This document shows positions 51,028-60,444 of a stretch of 64,000 nucleotides of DNA, in pieces; the stretch's first letter is position 1, and each line of letters opens with the position of its first letter. The position numbers and the translations under genes were made by a program. Origin of the DNA: J084 sp964471405. Lineage in GTDB: Bacteria; Pseudomonadota; Alphaproteobacteria; Sphingomonadales; Rhodothalassiaceae. The notes under the pieces were generated by a model. It saw nothing but the letters and a program-made list of their open reading frames with translations, was not told the DNA's origin and made no database searches. Location of the stretch: the NCBI GenBank assembly GCA_964471405.1, contig CAYYGH010000002.1:57105-121104 (forward strand), given 5' to 3'.

Positions 51028-53190
51028 ATGACGCAAACCACCATGACCTTCGCTCCCGCCTTGGCCTGGCCGCTTCTGGCGCTGCTTGCGCTCTGGGGAG
51101 CGGTCGAGCTCGGGCGGGTCGTGGTGATGCGCGCCCATCTGCGCTCGGCGATGGCGGCCGGACTGCGGTTTCTGGCCGTGCTGGCCATACTCGTGGCGCT
51201 GGCCCGGCCACAGCGGCTGGAGGAGACGGAACGGGCTCTGCCCGATCGACTGATCCTGCTGGTCGATCGGTCGGCAAGCATGCGCATCGGCAAGCGGCAG
51301 ACGATGGCCGATGAGGCGGTCCGCAGTCTTGCGGCAGCCGCCCGGCGAGAAGGGCTCGTGGTGGAGACGGCCTCCTTCGACGATCGCGAGCAGCCGGCCG
51401 GCGAGGCGCTGCGTCAGGCGCGGCTTGCGGGCGAGGATCGGGCATTGGCCGCCGTCATCGTCATTACGGACGGGCTCATCCAGGACCCGGACCGTCTGCG
51501 GCAGGCGCTGCCAGGCGGTCGCCCCTTGCATCTGCTGCTTGCCGGTGATCCGCAGATGCGCGATCGCCGCCTCGTGATCGAATCCGCTCCTCCCTATGCC
51601 GTGGTGGGACGACCGGTCGCCATTCGTCTGCGGGTCGAGGAAAGCGGGCAGACCGACGGGAGGGAGATCCCGCTTGTCATCGACACGCAGGATGGCGGCC
51701 GGCAGGAGCGACTGGTTCCGCCAGGCGAGCCGGTCACCATCTCCGTCACCCCGCGCAGGCGGGGGACGAGCTGGGTCTCACTGAGCGTGGCAGCCGCGCC
51801 GGCTGAGGATGTCACCGCCAACAATCGGCATATCCTGCAAATCGAGGCGGTTCGGGATCGCCTGCGCGTGCTTCTGGTTTCCGGCGAACCCCATCCCGGT
51901 GAGCGGGCCTGGCGGGAGATCCTGAAGTCGGATCCGGCGGTGGATCTGGTCCACTTCACGATCCTGCGGCTCGTTGAAAGTCAGGACCCCGCAAGACCGG
52001 AGGAGCTCTCTCTCATCCCCTTTCCCACGGACAGACTGTTCGGCAAGGAGCTTGCCGGTTTCGATCTGGTGATCTTCGATCGCTATCGCCTGCGTGGCGT
52101 GCTCCAGCCCGGTCATCTTGACGCCATTCGCGACTATGTCCTGGCTGGAGGCTCGCTCTTCGTGGCGAGCGGACCGGAGTTCGCTGGCCCGGGTTCCCTG
52201 GCGAACTCCCCCCTGCGGGAGCTGCTACCGGCGCTGCCGGCCGGCACGCCCCGGATGATCGCGTTCCGGCCGCGGCTGACACCGCTCGGGCGCCGGCATC
52301 CGGTCACCCGTCCGCTCGCCGAGGCGGAGGGGATGGAGGGCGCGCCGCGGTGGGGACACTGGTACCGATACCTGCCGGTGCGCCAGCACCGCGGCGTTGC
52401 GGTGCTTGCCGGACCAGGGGGCGCCCCGCTGCTCGTGCTTGCCGATGCGGGCAAGGGCCGGGTGGCGATGCTGCAATCCGATCAGTTCTGGCTGTGGGCC
52501 CGGGGTGTCGAAGGCGGCGGGCCCTATGTCCCGCTGCTCAGGCGCAGCCTGCATTGGCTGATGCGCGAACCGGACCTCGAAGCCGAACGCCTGAAGGCCC
52601 ACATCGATGCCAATGGCCGGCTGGTGATCACGCGCGGCAGTCTGAAGCCGGGGCCGGTCACGGTGACCATCACCGCCGCGGATGGGAAATCCATCCGCAA
52701 GGAGCTCGTGGTGGATCCGACAGGCGAAGGCCGGCTTGTGATGACGGGGCTGGCCCCGGGACGCTATCGCCTACGCAGTGACGGCCTGCAGGCGCTGGCG
52801 GTGCTGCCCGATCCCGATGCGCGCGAGTTTGCGGAGGTGGTGCCGACAGCGGACCACCTCATGCCCCTGGTCCAGGCATCCGGCGGAACGGTCCATCGGC
52901 TCGCAGCCGGAATTCCCAGCCTGGTGTCCGCATCCTCGCCGGGGGCCGGGCGTGGTCAGGGGATCCTCGCCATCCCCCGCCGCGATGCCCGGCTGATTAC
53001 CGCAAGCCGGATGCGGCCACTGCTGCCGCTGTGGGTGCTGCCGCTGGCGGCGCTGCTGTCTCTGATCGGAGCATGGTGGCTGGAACGTGCCCCTGTCGGT
53101 GGCCGGCCGTCTCACGCGGCGGGACCGGGCCAGGGACGCAGCGCAAACCGGAGCGGCAGGGGCGGCGCCGCAGCGGCCAGAGGACGATAG
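51028..53190 (+). CDS. Membrane protein with VWA and glutamine-amidotransferase-like domains
   Basis: The roughly 720-residue protein has two N-terminal helices (ALAWPLLALLALWGAVELGR; FLAVLAILVALARP), a VWA domain with intact MIDAS start LILLVDRSASMRIG (DRSAS at about 80-84) and AAVIVITDGLI, then a class I amidotransferase-like fold (DRYRLRGVLQPGHLDAIRDYVLAGGSLFV) lacking an obvious Cys nucleophile, and a C-terminal helix (LPLWVLPLAALLSLIGAWWL). It closes the MoxR-DUF58-DUF4159 operon. ATG 51028 is 5 bp after GGGAG; 51025 and the GTG at 51016 are alternatives. Its 3' end overlaps the convergent GNAT gene by 79 bp. Confidence 0.85.
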   Translation: MTQTTMTFAPALAWPLLALLALWGAVELGRVVVMRAHLRSAMAAGLRFLAVLAILVALARPQRLEETERALPDRLILLVDRSASMRIGKRQTMADEAVRSLAAAARREGLVVETASFDDREQPAGEALRQARLAGEDRALAAVIVITDGLIQDPDRLRQALPGGRPLHLLLAGDPQMRDRRLVIESAPPYAVVGRPVAIRLRVEESGQTDGREIPLVIDTQDGGRQERLVPPGEPVTISVTPRRRGTSWVSLSVAAAPAEDVTANNRHILQIEAVRDRLRVLLVSGEPHPGERAWREILKSDPAVDLVHFTILRLVESQDPARPEELSLIPFPTDRLFGKELAGFDLVIFDRYRLRGVLQPGHLDAIRDYVLAGGSLFVASGPEFAGPGSLANSPLRELLPALPAGTPRMIAFRPRLTPLGRRHPVTRPLAEAEGMEGAPRWGHWYRYLPVRQHRGVAVLAGPGGAPLLVLADAGKGRVAMLQSDQFWLWARGVEGGGPYVPLLRRSLHWLMREPDLEAERLKAHIDANGRLVITRGSLKPGPVTVTITAADGKSIRKELVVDPTGEGRLVMTGLAPGRYRLRSDGLQALAVLPDPDAREFAEVVPTADHLMPLVQASGGTVHRLAAGIPSLVSASSPGAGRGQGILAIPRRDARLITASRMRPLLPLWVLPLAALLSLIGAWWLERAPVGGRPSHAAGPGQGRSANRSGRGGAAAARGR

Positions 53191-53645
53191 AGCAGACGCT
53201 GCGGGTCGCAGGGGCCCGGCAGCTCCGCCCGGGCCGGCAGCGTAGGTCGGAAGCCGGCCCGGCCGTAGTAGGGCAGATCACCGATAAGGAAGACATAGCG
53301 CGCACCGCCCAGGCGGCCTGCCGCTTGCAGGGCATGATCGATCAGGGCCAGCCCCGCCCCGTTCCCGCGAATGTGAGATGCGACCGCTACCGGTCCCAGC
53401 AGCAAAGCCTGTTCCTGTCGGTCGGCGGCTGCCAGGAGGATCGGCCAGAAGCGGATGCTTCCCAGCACGCGCCCGTCCGCCGCCCGCAGGACATGGGAGA
53501 GGGCGGCAAGCGGCGGCCTGTTGTCGCGAAAGCGATAGGCCGTGCGCTTGTGACGCTCCGCCCCGAAGGCGGCATCGAGCAGGACCTCGATGGCCGCGGC
53601 ATCTTCCGGGCGTTCGCTGTCGATTCTCCAGTCCACGGCGCTCAA
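53112..53645 (-). CDS. GNAT-family N-acetyltransferase
   Basis: The 177-residue protein has GNAT motifs: MSAVDWRIDSERPEDAAAIEVLLDAAFG, LLLGPVAVASHIRGNGAGLALIDHALQAA (motif A, the acetyl-CoA pyrophosphate loop R-G-N-G-A/G) and LIGDLPYYGRAGFRP (motif B, YYxxxGF). It is close to the YhbS/COG3153 group. The substrate is unknown. The last 79 bp overlap the 3' end of the VWA protein gene on the other strand, and both frames look coding. Confidence 0.87.
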   Translation of the reverse strand: MSAVDWRIDSERPEDAAAIEVLLDAAFGAERHKRTAYRFRDNRPPLAALSHVLRAADGRVLGSIRFWPILLAAADRQEQALLLGPVAVASHIRGNGAGLALIDHALQAAGRLGGARYVFLIGDLPYYGRAGFRPTLPARAELPGPCDPQRLLYRPLAAAAPPLPLRFALRPWPGPAA

Positions 53646-53781
53646 CTTTCGTTGGGTGGGCGGGATGCCCCCTTCTATCGGGACAGGGGCGCGGCCAAGT
53701 CAAGATGACCGGCAGCTGCAGCCGGACAAGTCGCCAACGGGAGAGCAGAAGGGCTGCATGGGCAAGGGGGATCACGGAACA

Positions 53782-53814
53782 GGGGCCGGCTGCGCTTTGT
53801 CCGCAACCGGCCCC
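53782..53814 (-). terminator. Hairpin terminator after the OprP-like porin gene
   Basis: GGGGCCGG pairs with CCGGCCCC, with an inner TGCG/CGCA pair, about 37 bp past the porin stop on the minus strand. The 3' side reads TGTTCC, a weak U-tract. It may act on both strands. Confidence 0.5.
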
Positions 53815-53850
53815 CGTTTCCCCGACCTGTCCCGCAGGTCGCAGACAGTC

Positions 53851-55230
53851 CTACCAGTCGATCTGGCCGCGGATGCCGAAGGCGTTGGTGGAAAAGCTGC
53901 TGGTCACGGCGCCGCTCTTGGTCAGCTTCACGCGGTCCGGGCTGCCCTCCACCTTCACATGCCCGTAGTTGATGAGAAAGCGGACATGGCTGATCGGAAT
54001 CCAGGTCACGCCCAGATTGAAGCTGTACTGGTTGCCGCCGAAGACCTCCGCCTTCCGGTCGGTGAGATCGACCCAGTCGATTCCCGCATTGACCTGCCAG
54101 GCACCGATGCCGCCCTGGTTGACCGGGTGAAGGGGCTTGGTGCGATCGAACGCCCCCTTGGAGGCCTTGTAGGCCTTGCGCTCGCCGGTCAGGAACCAGC
54201 CGAGGGTGGCATAGCCGCCCTGGAAGCTGGCGCCGGACTTGCCGCCGGGCATGATGGGCGCCGTGAAGCTGACATGGTCATTGCCGAATTCACCCTCGAA
54301 GGTGAGCGCACCATATTGGGCCGCAAGCTCGAAGCCGGTGAAGACGTTGTTGTCGACCGGCATGCGACCAGTGTTCACGAAGCGGGTATTGGTGGTGTGC
54401 AGGAAGGGCCGCTGCCGGAAGCGGCTGTGCGCAGCCCCCTTGTTGCGATACTCCACCGAGCCGCCCAGATGCAGGAAACCGTTCTCGAACGGCACCGTGT
54501 AATGGGCACGGGAGGCCAGGATGACGCCACTGTCCTCATCATCGCCGCCAAAGCCGGCATCCGAGAATACACCGCTCTTCCAGTGCCAGTTCTTGCCATG
54601 GAAGTTGACGGTGACCCCGAGCTCGCGCGAAAAACCGAAGGCATCCGTGAATGCCGCGCGTTCCATGAAGGTGATGAAGCGCGAGGATGTCTGCTCGTTC
54701 ATCGAGACCGGCGTCTTCTGATTGCCGATGGTGATGCCGATGCCCTTGAAGCCCTTGTATTCCAGATAGGCGTCGGTGACATCGACCTCGTTGTCGGCAA
54801 AATCGGCCTCGAACTTGTATTTCCAGTCGGTGATCTCGCCCTCGACGCCAAGGCGGGCGCGCCGGAATTCGGTGGTCGTGCCAAGTCCATGGTCGGGCGA
54901 GAAGTCCATGGCGTTGCCGGTGCCGATCCGGTCGGGATCACCCACGATGCCGAAATCCGTCTGGACGCGGCCGCGGACCTTGAACTTCTTGAAGCCCTTG
55001 CCGGAAAAACGCGGTGCGCCCTTGGCCTCCACCTTGAGCTTCTGCTCCTTTTGCGTCTTTTCCGCCTTTTCCAGACGCTTTTCCAGCTCAGCCATTTTCG
55101 CCTTGAGAGCGGCCAGCTCCGCCTTCAGCTCCTCCGCGCTCTGGGCGGCGGCCGGCTGCGCGGTCAGGCAGGCGAAAGCGATGGCGGTCGTCCCCGCAAG
55201 CGTGGCGAGCTGCCGCACGGTTTTCATCAT
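53851..55230 (-). CDS. OprO/OprP-like phosphate-selective porin
   Basis: The 459-residue protein has a signal peptide (GTTAIAFACLTAQPAAAQS), a trimerising coiled coil (EELKAELAALKAKMAELEKRLEKAEK) and about 16 beta strands (KVRGRVQTDFGIVG; EFRRARLGVEGEITDWKYKFEADFADN; GFELAAQYGALTFEGEFG), ending in IRGQIDW with an aromatic C-terminus. This is the PF07396 (OprO/OprP) layout; the channel favours phosphate or polyphosphate in Pseudomonas. The start has AGGAGGAAAACC upstream. The promoter region contains a Pho box at 55342-55359, supporting phosphate-starvation control by PhoB. Confidence 0.9.
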   Translation of the reverse strand: MMKTVRQLATLAGTTAIAFACLTAQPAAAQSAEELKAELAALKAKMAELEKRLEKAEKTQKEQKLKVEAKGAPRFSGKGFKKFKVRGRVQTDFGIVGDPDRIGTGNAMDFSPDHGLGTTTEFRRARLGVEGEITDWKYKFEADFADNEVDVTDAYLEYKGFKGIGITIGNQKTPVSMNEQTSSRFITFMERAAFTDAFGFSRELGVTVNFHGKNWHWKSGVFSDAGFGGDDEDSGVILASRAHYTVPFENGFLHLGGSVEYRNKGAAHSRFRQRPFLHTTNTRFVNTGRMPVDNNVFTGFELAAQYGALTFEGEFGNDHVSFTAPIMPGGKSGASFQGGYATLGWFLTGERKAYKASKGAFDRTKPLHPVNQGGIGAWQVNAGIDWVDLTDRKAEVFGGNQYSFNLGVTWIPISHVRFLINYGHVKVEGSPDRVKLTKSGAVTSSFSTNAFGIRGQIDW

Positions 55231-55341
55231 GGTTTTCCTCCTGTTTGTCGATCAGCACCCTCGAAGGGAAAATCGGGGTCATCTGCGCAACGGCAGGGGA
55301 AAGAGGATGCCGTCCGCGCAGCGCCCTCATGCCGGTTCCAG

Positions 55342-55359
55342 ATGACAGATTGGTGACAG
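55342..55359 (-). promoter_or_regulatory. Pho box upstream of the OprP-like porin
   Basis: On the minus strand CTGTCAC-CAAT-CTGTCAT matches the PhoB direct-repeat consensus (CTGTCAT-N4-CTGTCAT) at 13 of 14 repeat positions. The repeats are 11 bp apart, one helical turn. It is about 110 bp before the ATG, where an activator site in place of a -35 would be. Confidence 0.65.
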
Positions 55360-55411
55360 TCTTCAGCCGCTGCCGGCACCGGCCGTGGTCAGGTCGGGGA
55401 AGGCCGGGCCT

Positions 55412-55867
55412 TCATTCCTCGGCCGGGGAAAAGACAAGACTCAAGGAATTGACGCAGTAACGCAGACCCGTGGGCGGGGGACCGTCGTCAAAAACATGAC
55501 CAAGATGGCTGTCGCAGCGCGCGCAGCGGATCTCGGTGCGGACCATGCCGTGCGAACGGTCGGTCAGATAGCGGATGGCCGATTCGCTGACGGGAGCGAA
55601 GAAGGATGGCCACCCCGAGCCCGAATCGAACTTGGTCTCGCTGCGAAAAAGCGGTGCGCCACAGGCGGCGCAGCGGAACAGTCCCGGCCGTTTTTCGGCG
55701 AGCAGGGCGCCGGTGAACGGAGGCTCGGTGCCACCCATGCGACAGACCGCAAAGCGCGCCTCGCCAAGGCGGCGTCGCCACTCTTCCTCGCTTTCGGCCA
55801 GCGGCAGGAGCCCCTCGTCGGGGTCTTCCTGTCGCGGCCGATGATTGCGTCGGCTCCTGTCCGTCAT
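55412..55867 (-). CDS. msrB: Peptide methionine-(R)-S-oxide reductase MsrB
   Basis: The 151-residue protein has the SelR/MsrB fold: GLFRCAACGAPLFRSETKFDSGSGWPSF and RTEIRCARCDSHLGHVF carry the two CxxC zinc pairs, and LRYCVNSLSL holds the catalytic Cys. It reduces Met-R-sulfoxide in proteins with thioredoxin. No MsrA is fused or adjacent. It follows sppA by 9 bp on the same strand. Confidence 0.95.
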   Translation of the reverse strand: MTDRSRRNHRPRQEDPDEGLLPLAESEEEWRRRLGEARFAVCRMGGTEPPFTGALLAEKRPGLFRCAACGAPLFRSETKFDSGSGWPSFFAPVSESAIRYLTDRSHGMVRTEIRCARCDSHLGHVFDDGPPPTGLRYCVNSLSLVFSPAEE

Positions 55868-55876
55868 CGCCTGTCG

Positions 55877-57691
55877 TCAGCGCACCGTACAGCTTGCACA
55901 CAGCGCATAGACCCCCCGCGGGTCGGTGAAGACGGTGAGCGGCTTCACCATTTCGCGGGTTGCCCGGGCCACTTCCCGCTTCAGGCCGACAAGTCCCTCG
56001 ACCCGGGCCATGACCGCAGCCGCATTGCGCGAAATCTGCATCAGCAAGCGGGCAAGGGGTGAAATCGGTTCCTCGAAGAAGCGGATGCGGTATTGTCCTT
56101 CCTTCAGGCCGGCCAGCCGGGCGGCTGCGGCAGCGGCCGCCCTCAGATCACCGAAATTGTCGACAAGACCAAGCTCCTTGGCCGTTGCACCGGCCCATAC
56201 CCTGCCCTGGCCGATCCGGTCGACCTGCTCCTTCGTCATCTTGCGGCCTTCGGCCACACGGGTCAGAAAATCGTCATAGCCTTTTTCGATCACCTTCTGG
56301 ATGATGGGGGCCAGCCGCGGATTGAAGGGCCGCACCGGGTTGAACGCGTCCGCAAAGGGCGTGGTGCCGACACCGTCGCTGTGCACGCCGAATTTGGCGG
56401 CCGTGTCTTCAAAAGTGAAGAACAGGCCGAAAATGCCGATTGAGCCGGTGATCGTCGTCGGCTCCGCCCAGATCTCGTCGGATGTGGACGAGATCCAGTA
56501 GCCGCCCGAGGCTGCGACCGAACCCATGGAGGTGACCACCGGCTTGCCGGCGGCCCGGGCATCAAGCAGCGCCTGGCGGATCAGCTCGCTGGCAAAGGCC
56601 GAGCCGCCCGGGCTGTTGACCCTGAGCACGATGGCCCTGACCTTGTCGTCCTTTGTCGCCCTGCGGATGAGGGGGACGATGCGCTCAGCACCCGCCTCGT
56701 CGGGATTACCCTTGCCGTCGACAATGGCGCCTTCGACCGTGACAACCGCAATCGCCGCATCCGCCTTGGGCTCGTCCTTGTGATCCAGTGTCCGCAGATA
56801 CTGGGCCATGTCGATGCGTGGATATTTGTCTCCCTGCTTGCCGAGTTTTTTGGCGATGCCCTTGCGCATTTCCTCATGGGTCTTCAAGGCGTCAACGAGC
56901 TTGGCATCAAGCGCCAGCCGGCCCAGGTCGCCATTGGCCGCCACCACGGCCTGGTCGAGGCTGTTGAGCAGATTGACCAGCGCCTCACGTTCGATCCCGC
57001 GCCCGTCGGCAACCGCGTCAAGAAAGGCGTCCCACAGCACGGACAGGAACGCCCTGTTGGCCTCCTTGGCCGCGGGCGACATGTCGTTGCGGATGAAGGG
57101 CTCGACCGCGGATTTGTATGTCCCCACCTTGAAGACATGCACATTGATGCCAAGCTTGTGCAGTCCTTCCGCAAAATAGAGGGGGTAGCTGCCATAGCCC
57201 GTGGGGATGATGGCTCCTGCAGGATGCATCCAGATCTCATCGGCCGCGCTGGCGACCAGATATTGCTGCTGATCGAAACTGTCGCCCACCGCGATCACGG
57301 GCTTGCCGCTCTCGCGGAATTCCTTCACCGCCCGGCGGATCTCGTGAGCCGCGGCGATGCCGTCCAGCTCCAGCTTGTCAAGCGAGAGCACGAGCAGCTT
57401 GATGCGGTCGTCATTCTTGGCGGCACGAATGGCGCGCAGAATGTCGCGCAGCAGGATCGGCTTTTCCTGCTCGGCCAGGCTGACGAGCGCAGCCGGATCA
57501 AGCGGCAGGGGCCGCTCGCGCAGCACGCCTTGGGGCGCGATCACCAGCGCGGCATTCTTCGGCACGGATGGGACGGGCCGCTTGAGGGCGCTGTTCGCCA
57601 GTCCGACAAACAGCAGAAAGAGAAGGATGAACAGGGCCAGCGTGTTGAAGGCCCTGATGGCCGACCAGATGAATCCCAGAATCCGTTTCAT
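55877..57691 (-). CDS. sppA: Signal peptide peptidase SppA, 67-kDa type
   Basis: The 604-residue protein has an N-terminal membrane anchor (FNTLALFILLFLLFVGLANSAL) and tandem S49 domains. The general-base Lys is in FKVGTYKSAVEPF (first domain), and the nucleophile Ser in SMGSVAASGGYWI (second domain), as in E. coli SppA. It cleaves remnant signal peptides in the inner membrane. The ATG at 57691 has AGGAGG at 6 bp. The upstream extension to 57733 overlaps the flavoprotein gene's end. Confidence 0.95.
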   Translation of the reverse strand: MKRILGFIWSAIRAFNTLALFILLFLLFVGLANSALKRPVPSVPKNAALVIAPQGVLRERPLPLDPAALVSLAEQEKPILLRDILRAIRAAKNDDRIKLLVLSLDKLELDGIAAAHEIRRAVKEFRESGKPVIAVGDSFDQQQYLVASAADEIWMHPAGAIIPTGYGSYPLYFAEGLHKLGINVHVFKVGTYKSAVEPFIRNDMSPAAKEANRAFLSVLWDAFLDAVADGRGIEREALVNLLNSLDQAVVAANGDLGRLALDAKLVDALKTHEEMRKGIAKKLGKQGDKYPRIDMAQYLRTLDHKDEPKADAAIAVVTVEGAIVDGKGNPDEAGAERIVPLIRRATKDDKVRAIVLRVNSPGGSAFASELIRQALLDARAAGKPVVTSMGSVAASGGYWISSTSDEIWAEPTTITGSIGIFGLFFTFEDTAAKFGVHSDGVGTTPFADAFNPVRPFNPRLAPIIQKVIEKGYDDFLTRVAEGRKMTKEQVDRIGQGRVWAGATAKELGLVDNFGDLRAAAAAAARLAGLKEGQYRIRFFEEPISPLARLLMQISRNAAAVMARVEGLVGLKREVARATREMVKPLTVFTDPRGVYALCASCTVR

Positions 57692-57729
57692 GCCTGTCCT
57701 CCTGTCGTCCGTCCCGTCTGTTGTGACCG

Positions 57730-59094
57730 TCATTCGGCGGCGGATGAGCGCAAGGTTCCGGCGGTCTCTTCCTCCTCGGGAGGCTGTGCCTCGGCGATTC
57801 TGAGAAGCTCGTCGCGCCGGGCGATCTTCACACGCGGGCGGATACCGCCGCCGCGGCGCTCCTCTTCCGCCTCGATTCGCTTCCAGTCACGAAAGCGCAC
57901 CACCGGCTTGTGGCGTGCCGCCAGCAGCCGTCTCAGCCCCGCGCGGCCCGGCCGCCCGCCAGGCCCGACTTCGGCGAGCAGGCGATCCGCGATCTCGGCG
58001 CCATCCGGCTTGTTGGTGCCGATGGTGCCCGTCGGTCCGCGCCGCGCCCAGCCGGCCGCATAGATTCGCTCACGGATGCGCCCGTTCTCGTTCTCGAAAC
58101 AGCCCCGACGCGGGTCATAGGGCAGCCCCGCGATCGGTGTGCTGCGGTAGCCGATGCAGGGCACGATGAGGCCGCAGGGGATCTCGAACATCTCACCGGT
58201 GCCCACCGCACGCCCGTCCCCTTCCACCCGGGTGCGCTCCAGCCTCAAGGCTTCCACCCGGCCCTCGCCAAGCACCGCAACGGGCCGAGCGTAGAAAAGG
58301 ATGTGGATGCGCACAGGCCTTGCATCGGGGCGATTGCCGGCATAGCCGCGCAGGATCTCCATCACCTTGCGGTGAGCGGAATCGAGGCGGGCATCCTCTT
58401 CGGCGGGCGGCAGCTGCGCCGGATCTACGAGGGGCACGGCCCGCTTCAGCTTGCCGAGCTCGCCGAGCTCCTTCGGCGTGAACTTCGCCTCATGGGGGCC
58501 ACGCCGACCGATCATGTAGAGATCGGTGAGCGGGGAACGGGCGATGCGGGCGGCGGCCTCGGGGTTGATGTCGCTTTCGGCCAGCTCCTCTTCCGTCTTC
58601 GCCAGTATCCGGACGACATCCACGGCGACATTGCCGTGGCCGATGACGGCCGCCGCCTCGACGTCAAGATCGACATCGAGATCACAGTAGTCAGGATGGC
58701 AGTTGTACCAGCCGACGAAGGCCGCCGAGCCGATGACACCCCGCTTGTCGGCTCCCGGCACCTCGAAGGGACGATCGGCTCCGGCCCCGCAGCTGATCAC
58801 CACGGCATCGAACAGCTCCAGCAGCTCATCCAGCGTCACGTCACGGCCGACCTCGACATTGCCGAAGAAGGACACCTCCGGGCGCATTGCCGTCTTCTCG
58901 TAGCGGCGATAGACCGCCTTGATCGACTGATGGTCCGGCGCCACGCCGAAGCGGATGAGGCCATAGGGTGTCGGCAGGCGGTCGATCATCGCAATCTCGA
59001 CGGGCCGGTCGCTCGCCAGCAGCCGTTCGGCCGTGTAGTAGCCGGCCGGCCCCGCACCCACGATGGCGACCGTCAGCGGTTCCTTCTCGCTCAT
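57730..59094 (-). CDS. Ferredoxin/adrenodoxin-NADP reductase-like flavoprotein
   Basis: The 454-residue protein begins MSEKEPLTVAIVGAGPAGYYTAERLL (FAD-binding GxGxxG) and has PYGLIRFGVAPDHQSIK, VIGHGNVAVDVVRIL (NADPH-binding GxGxxA variant), and YAAGWARRGPTGTIGTNKPD, characteristic of adrenodoxin-reductase-type FprA. The C-terminal extension (residues 365-454) is basic and low in complexity. It passes electrons from NADPH to a ferredoxin; FdxA (31.3 kb) is a possible partner. GGGGGAG precedes the ATG. It is divergent from the GT4 gene. Confidence 0.9.
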   Translation of the reverse strand: MSEKEPLTVAIVGAGPAGYYTAERLLASDRPVEIAMIDRLPTPYGLIRFGVAPDHQSIKAVYRRYEKTAMRPEVSFFGNVEVGRDVTLDELLELFDAVVISCGAGADRPFEVPGADKRGVIGSAAFVGWYNCHPDYCDLDVDLDVEAAAVIGHGNVAVDVVRILAKTEEELAESDINPEAAARIARSPLTDLYMIGRRGPHEAKFTPKELGELGKLKRAVPLVDPAQLPPAEEDARLDSAHRKVMEILRGYAGNRPDARPVRIHILFYARPVAVLGEGRVEALRLERTRVEGDGRAVGTGEMFEIPCGLIVPCIGYRSTPIAGLPYDPRRGCFENENGRIRERIYAAGWARRGPTGTIGTNKPDGAEIADRLLAEVGPGGRPGRAGLRRLLAARHKPVVRFRDWKRIEAEEERRGGGIRPRVKIARRDELLRIAEAQPPEEEETAGTLRSSAAE

Positions 59095-59229
59095 CGTCTC
59101 CCCCTGGCGGTGAGGCGGATGCGCATCTGTCCTCCCAGATTCGAACCGTTCGAGCTTGCCATGATGATCGCCCAAATGCGAGAGAAAAATCGGGAACCAC
59201 CCGGCAGAAGGCGGGGAAAGGGGAGAGTG

Positions 59230-60432
59230 ATGCAGCAGGACGGAATGCCGCACCGGCCCATTCATATCGCCCATGTCCTGCTCGCGATGGACATCGGCGG
59301 CATGGAGAAGGGGGTGCTGACCCTGCTTGAGCGTCTGGACCCCGCCCGCTTTCGCCAGACGCTGATCTGCCTGGCCGACATACACCCCGATCTGCGCCCG
59401 CGCGTAGAGGCCAGCGGGGCCACGGTTCATGTGCTTCACAAGGCCCCCTTTCGCCGTGATGATGCGGTGCTGTGGCGGCTGTGGCGGCTGCTGCGGCGCA
59501 TCCGGCCCGAGATCGTGCACAGCCGGAACTACCCGGCCATCGATGCGGCCTGGGTGGCGGCGCTGGCCGATGTGCCGCGGCGCATTCACGGCGAGCACGG
59601 CCGGCGCGCGGACCAGCTTGACGGCCTGGCGCGGCGTGAGCGCTGGCGCCGGCGGCTCGCCCGCCGCTTCACCCACCAGTTCGTGGCGCTGGGCGAGGAT
59701 CTGAAGCGTTTTCTCGTGGCCGATATCGGTGCCGATCCGCGCCGGATCGCGATCCTCTACAATGGCGTCGATTGCACGCGCTTCCACCCGCCCGCGGATG
59801 CGGCGGAAAAGGCTCGCGCCCGCGCCGCACTTGCCGCCTATGCCGCCGAGCCCGTGGCGGGACGGATCGCGGATCCGCAGACGATTCTCATCGGCAGTGT
59901 CGGCCGGCTCGATCCGGTCAAGGATTATGACCGGCTGATCGCAGCGCTCGCGGGGCTGGCCGATCCATGGCGCAAGCAGGTGGCCGGCGTGCTTGTCGGT
60001 GACGGTCCGGAGCGCCTGCGGCTGGAGGAGCTGGCGCGCGAGGCGGGGCTCGGCGGCCGGTTTCTCGTCACCGGGCGCGCGAGCGACACGGCCGAGCTCC
60101 TGCGCGCATTCGACATCTTCGTCCTGCCGTCGCGCTTTGAGGGACTGTCGAACGCACTGCTGGAGGCGATGGCAACAGGTCTGCCGATCGTCGCCACCGC
60201 CGTCGGTGGCACGCCGGAGCTGGTTACCGCCGGTGTCTCGGCGGAGCTGGTGCCACCTGCAGATGAGATGGCCCTGAAGGATGCGCTTGTCGGGCTGCTT
60301 GCCGATCCCGCACGCCGGACGGTACTTGGGCGACACGCCCTGGAACGCGCGCAAGGGCGCTTTTCCGTGGACGCCTTCGTCGCCTCTTACGCTGCGCTCT
60401 ACGAGAGCCTTGCACCCGCCGCGCAGAAGTGA
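59230..60432 (+). CDS. GT4-family glycosyltransferase
   Basis: The 400-residue GT-B protein has an N-terminal acceptor domain (HIAHVLLAMDIGGMEKGVLTLL; RRIHGEHGRRADQLDG; TILYNGVDCTRFHPP) and a C-terminal donor domain (LIGSVGRLDPVKDYDRLIAAL; DIFVLPSRFEGLSNALLEAMATGLPIVAT), with the E-x7-E motif of GT4. Sugar and acceptor are unknown. It is close to PEP-CTERM/sugar transferases in layout (GGMEKG). GGGGAG precedes the ATG at 59230; the frame extending to 57910 is antisense to the flavoprotein gene and is a shadow. Confidence 0.9.
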   Translation: MQQDGMPHRPIHIAHVLLAMDIGGMEKGVLTLLERLDPARFRQTLICLADIHPDLRPRVEASGATVHVLHKAPFRRDDAVLWRLWRLLRRIRPEIVHSRNYPAIDAAWVAALADVPRRIHGEHGRRADQLDGLARRERWRRRLARRFTHQFVALGEDLKRFLVADIGADPRRIAILYNGVDCTRFHPPADAAEKARARAALAAYAAEPVAGRIADPQTILIGSVGRLDPVKDYDRLIAALAGLADPWRKQVAGVLVGDGPERLRLEELAREAGLGGRFLVTGRASDTAELLRAFDIFVLPSRFEGLSNALLEAMATGLPIVATAVGGTPELVTAGVSAELVPPADEMALKDALVGLLADPARRTVLGRHALERAQGRFSVDAFVASYAALYESLAPAAQK

Positions 60433-60444
60433 GGGACGAATCTT

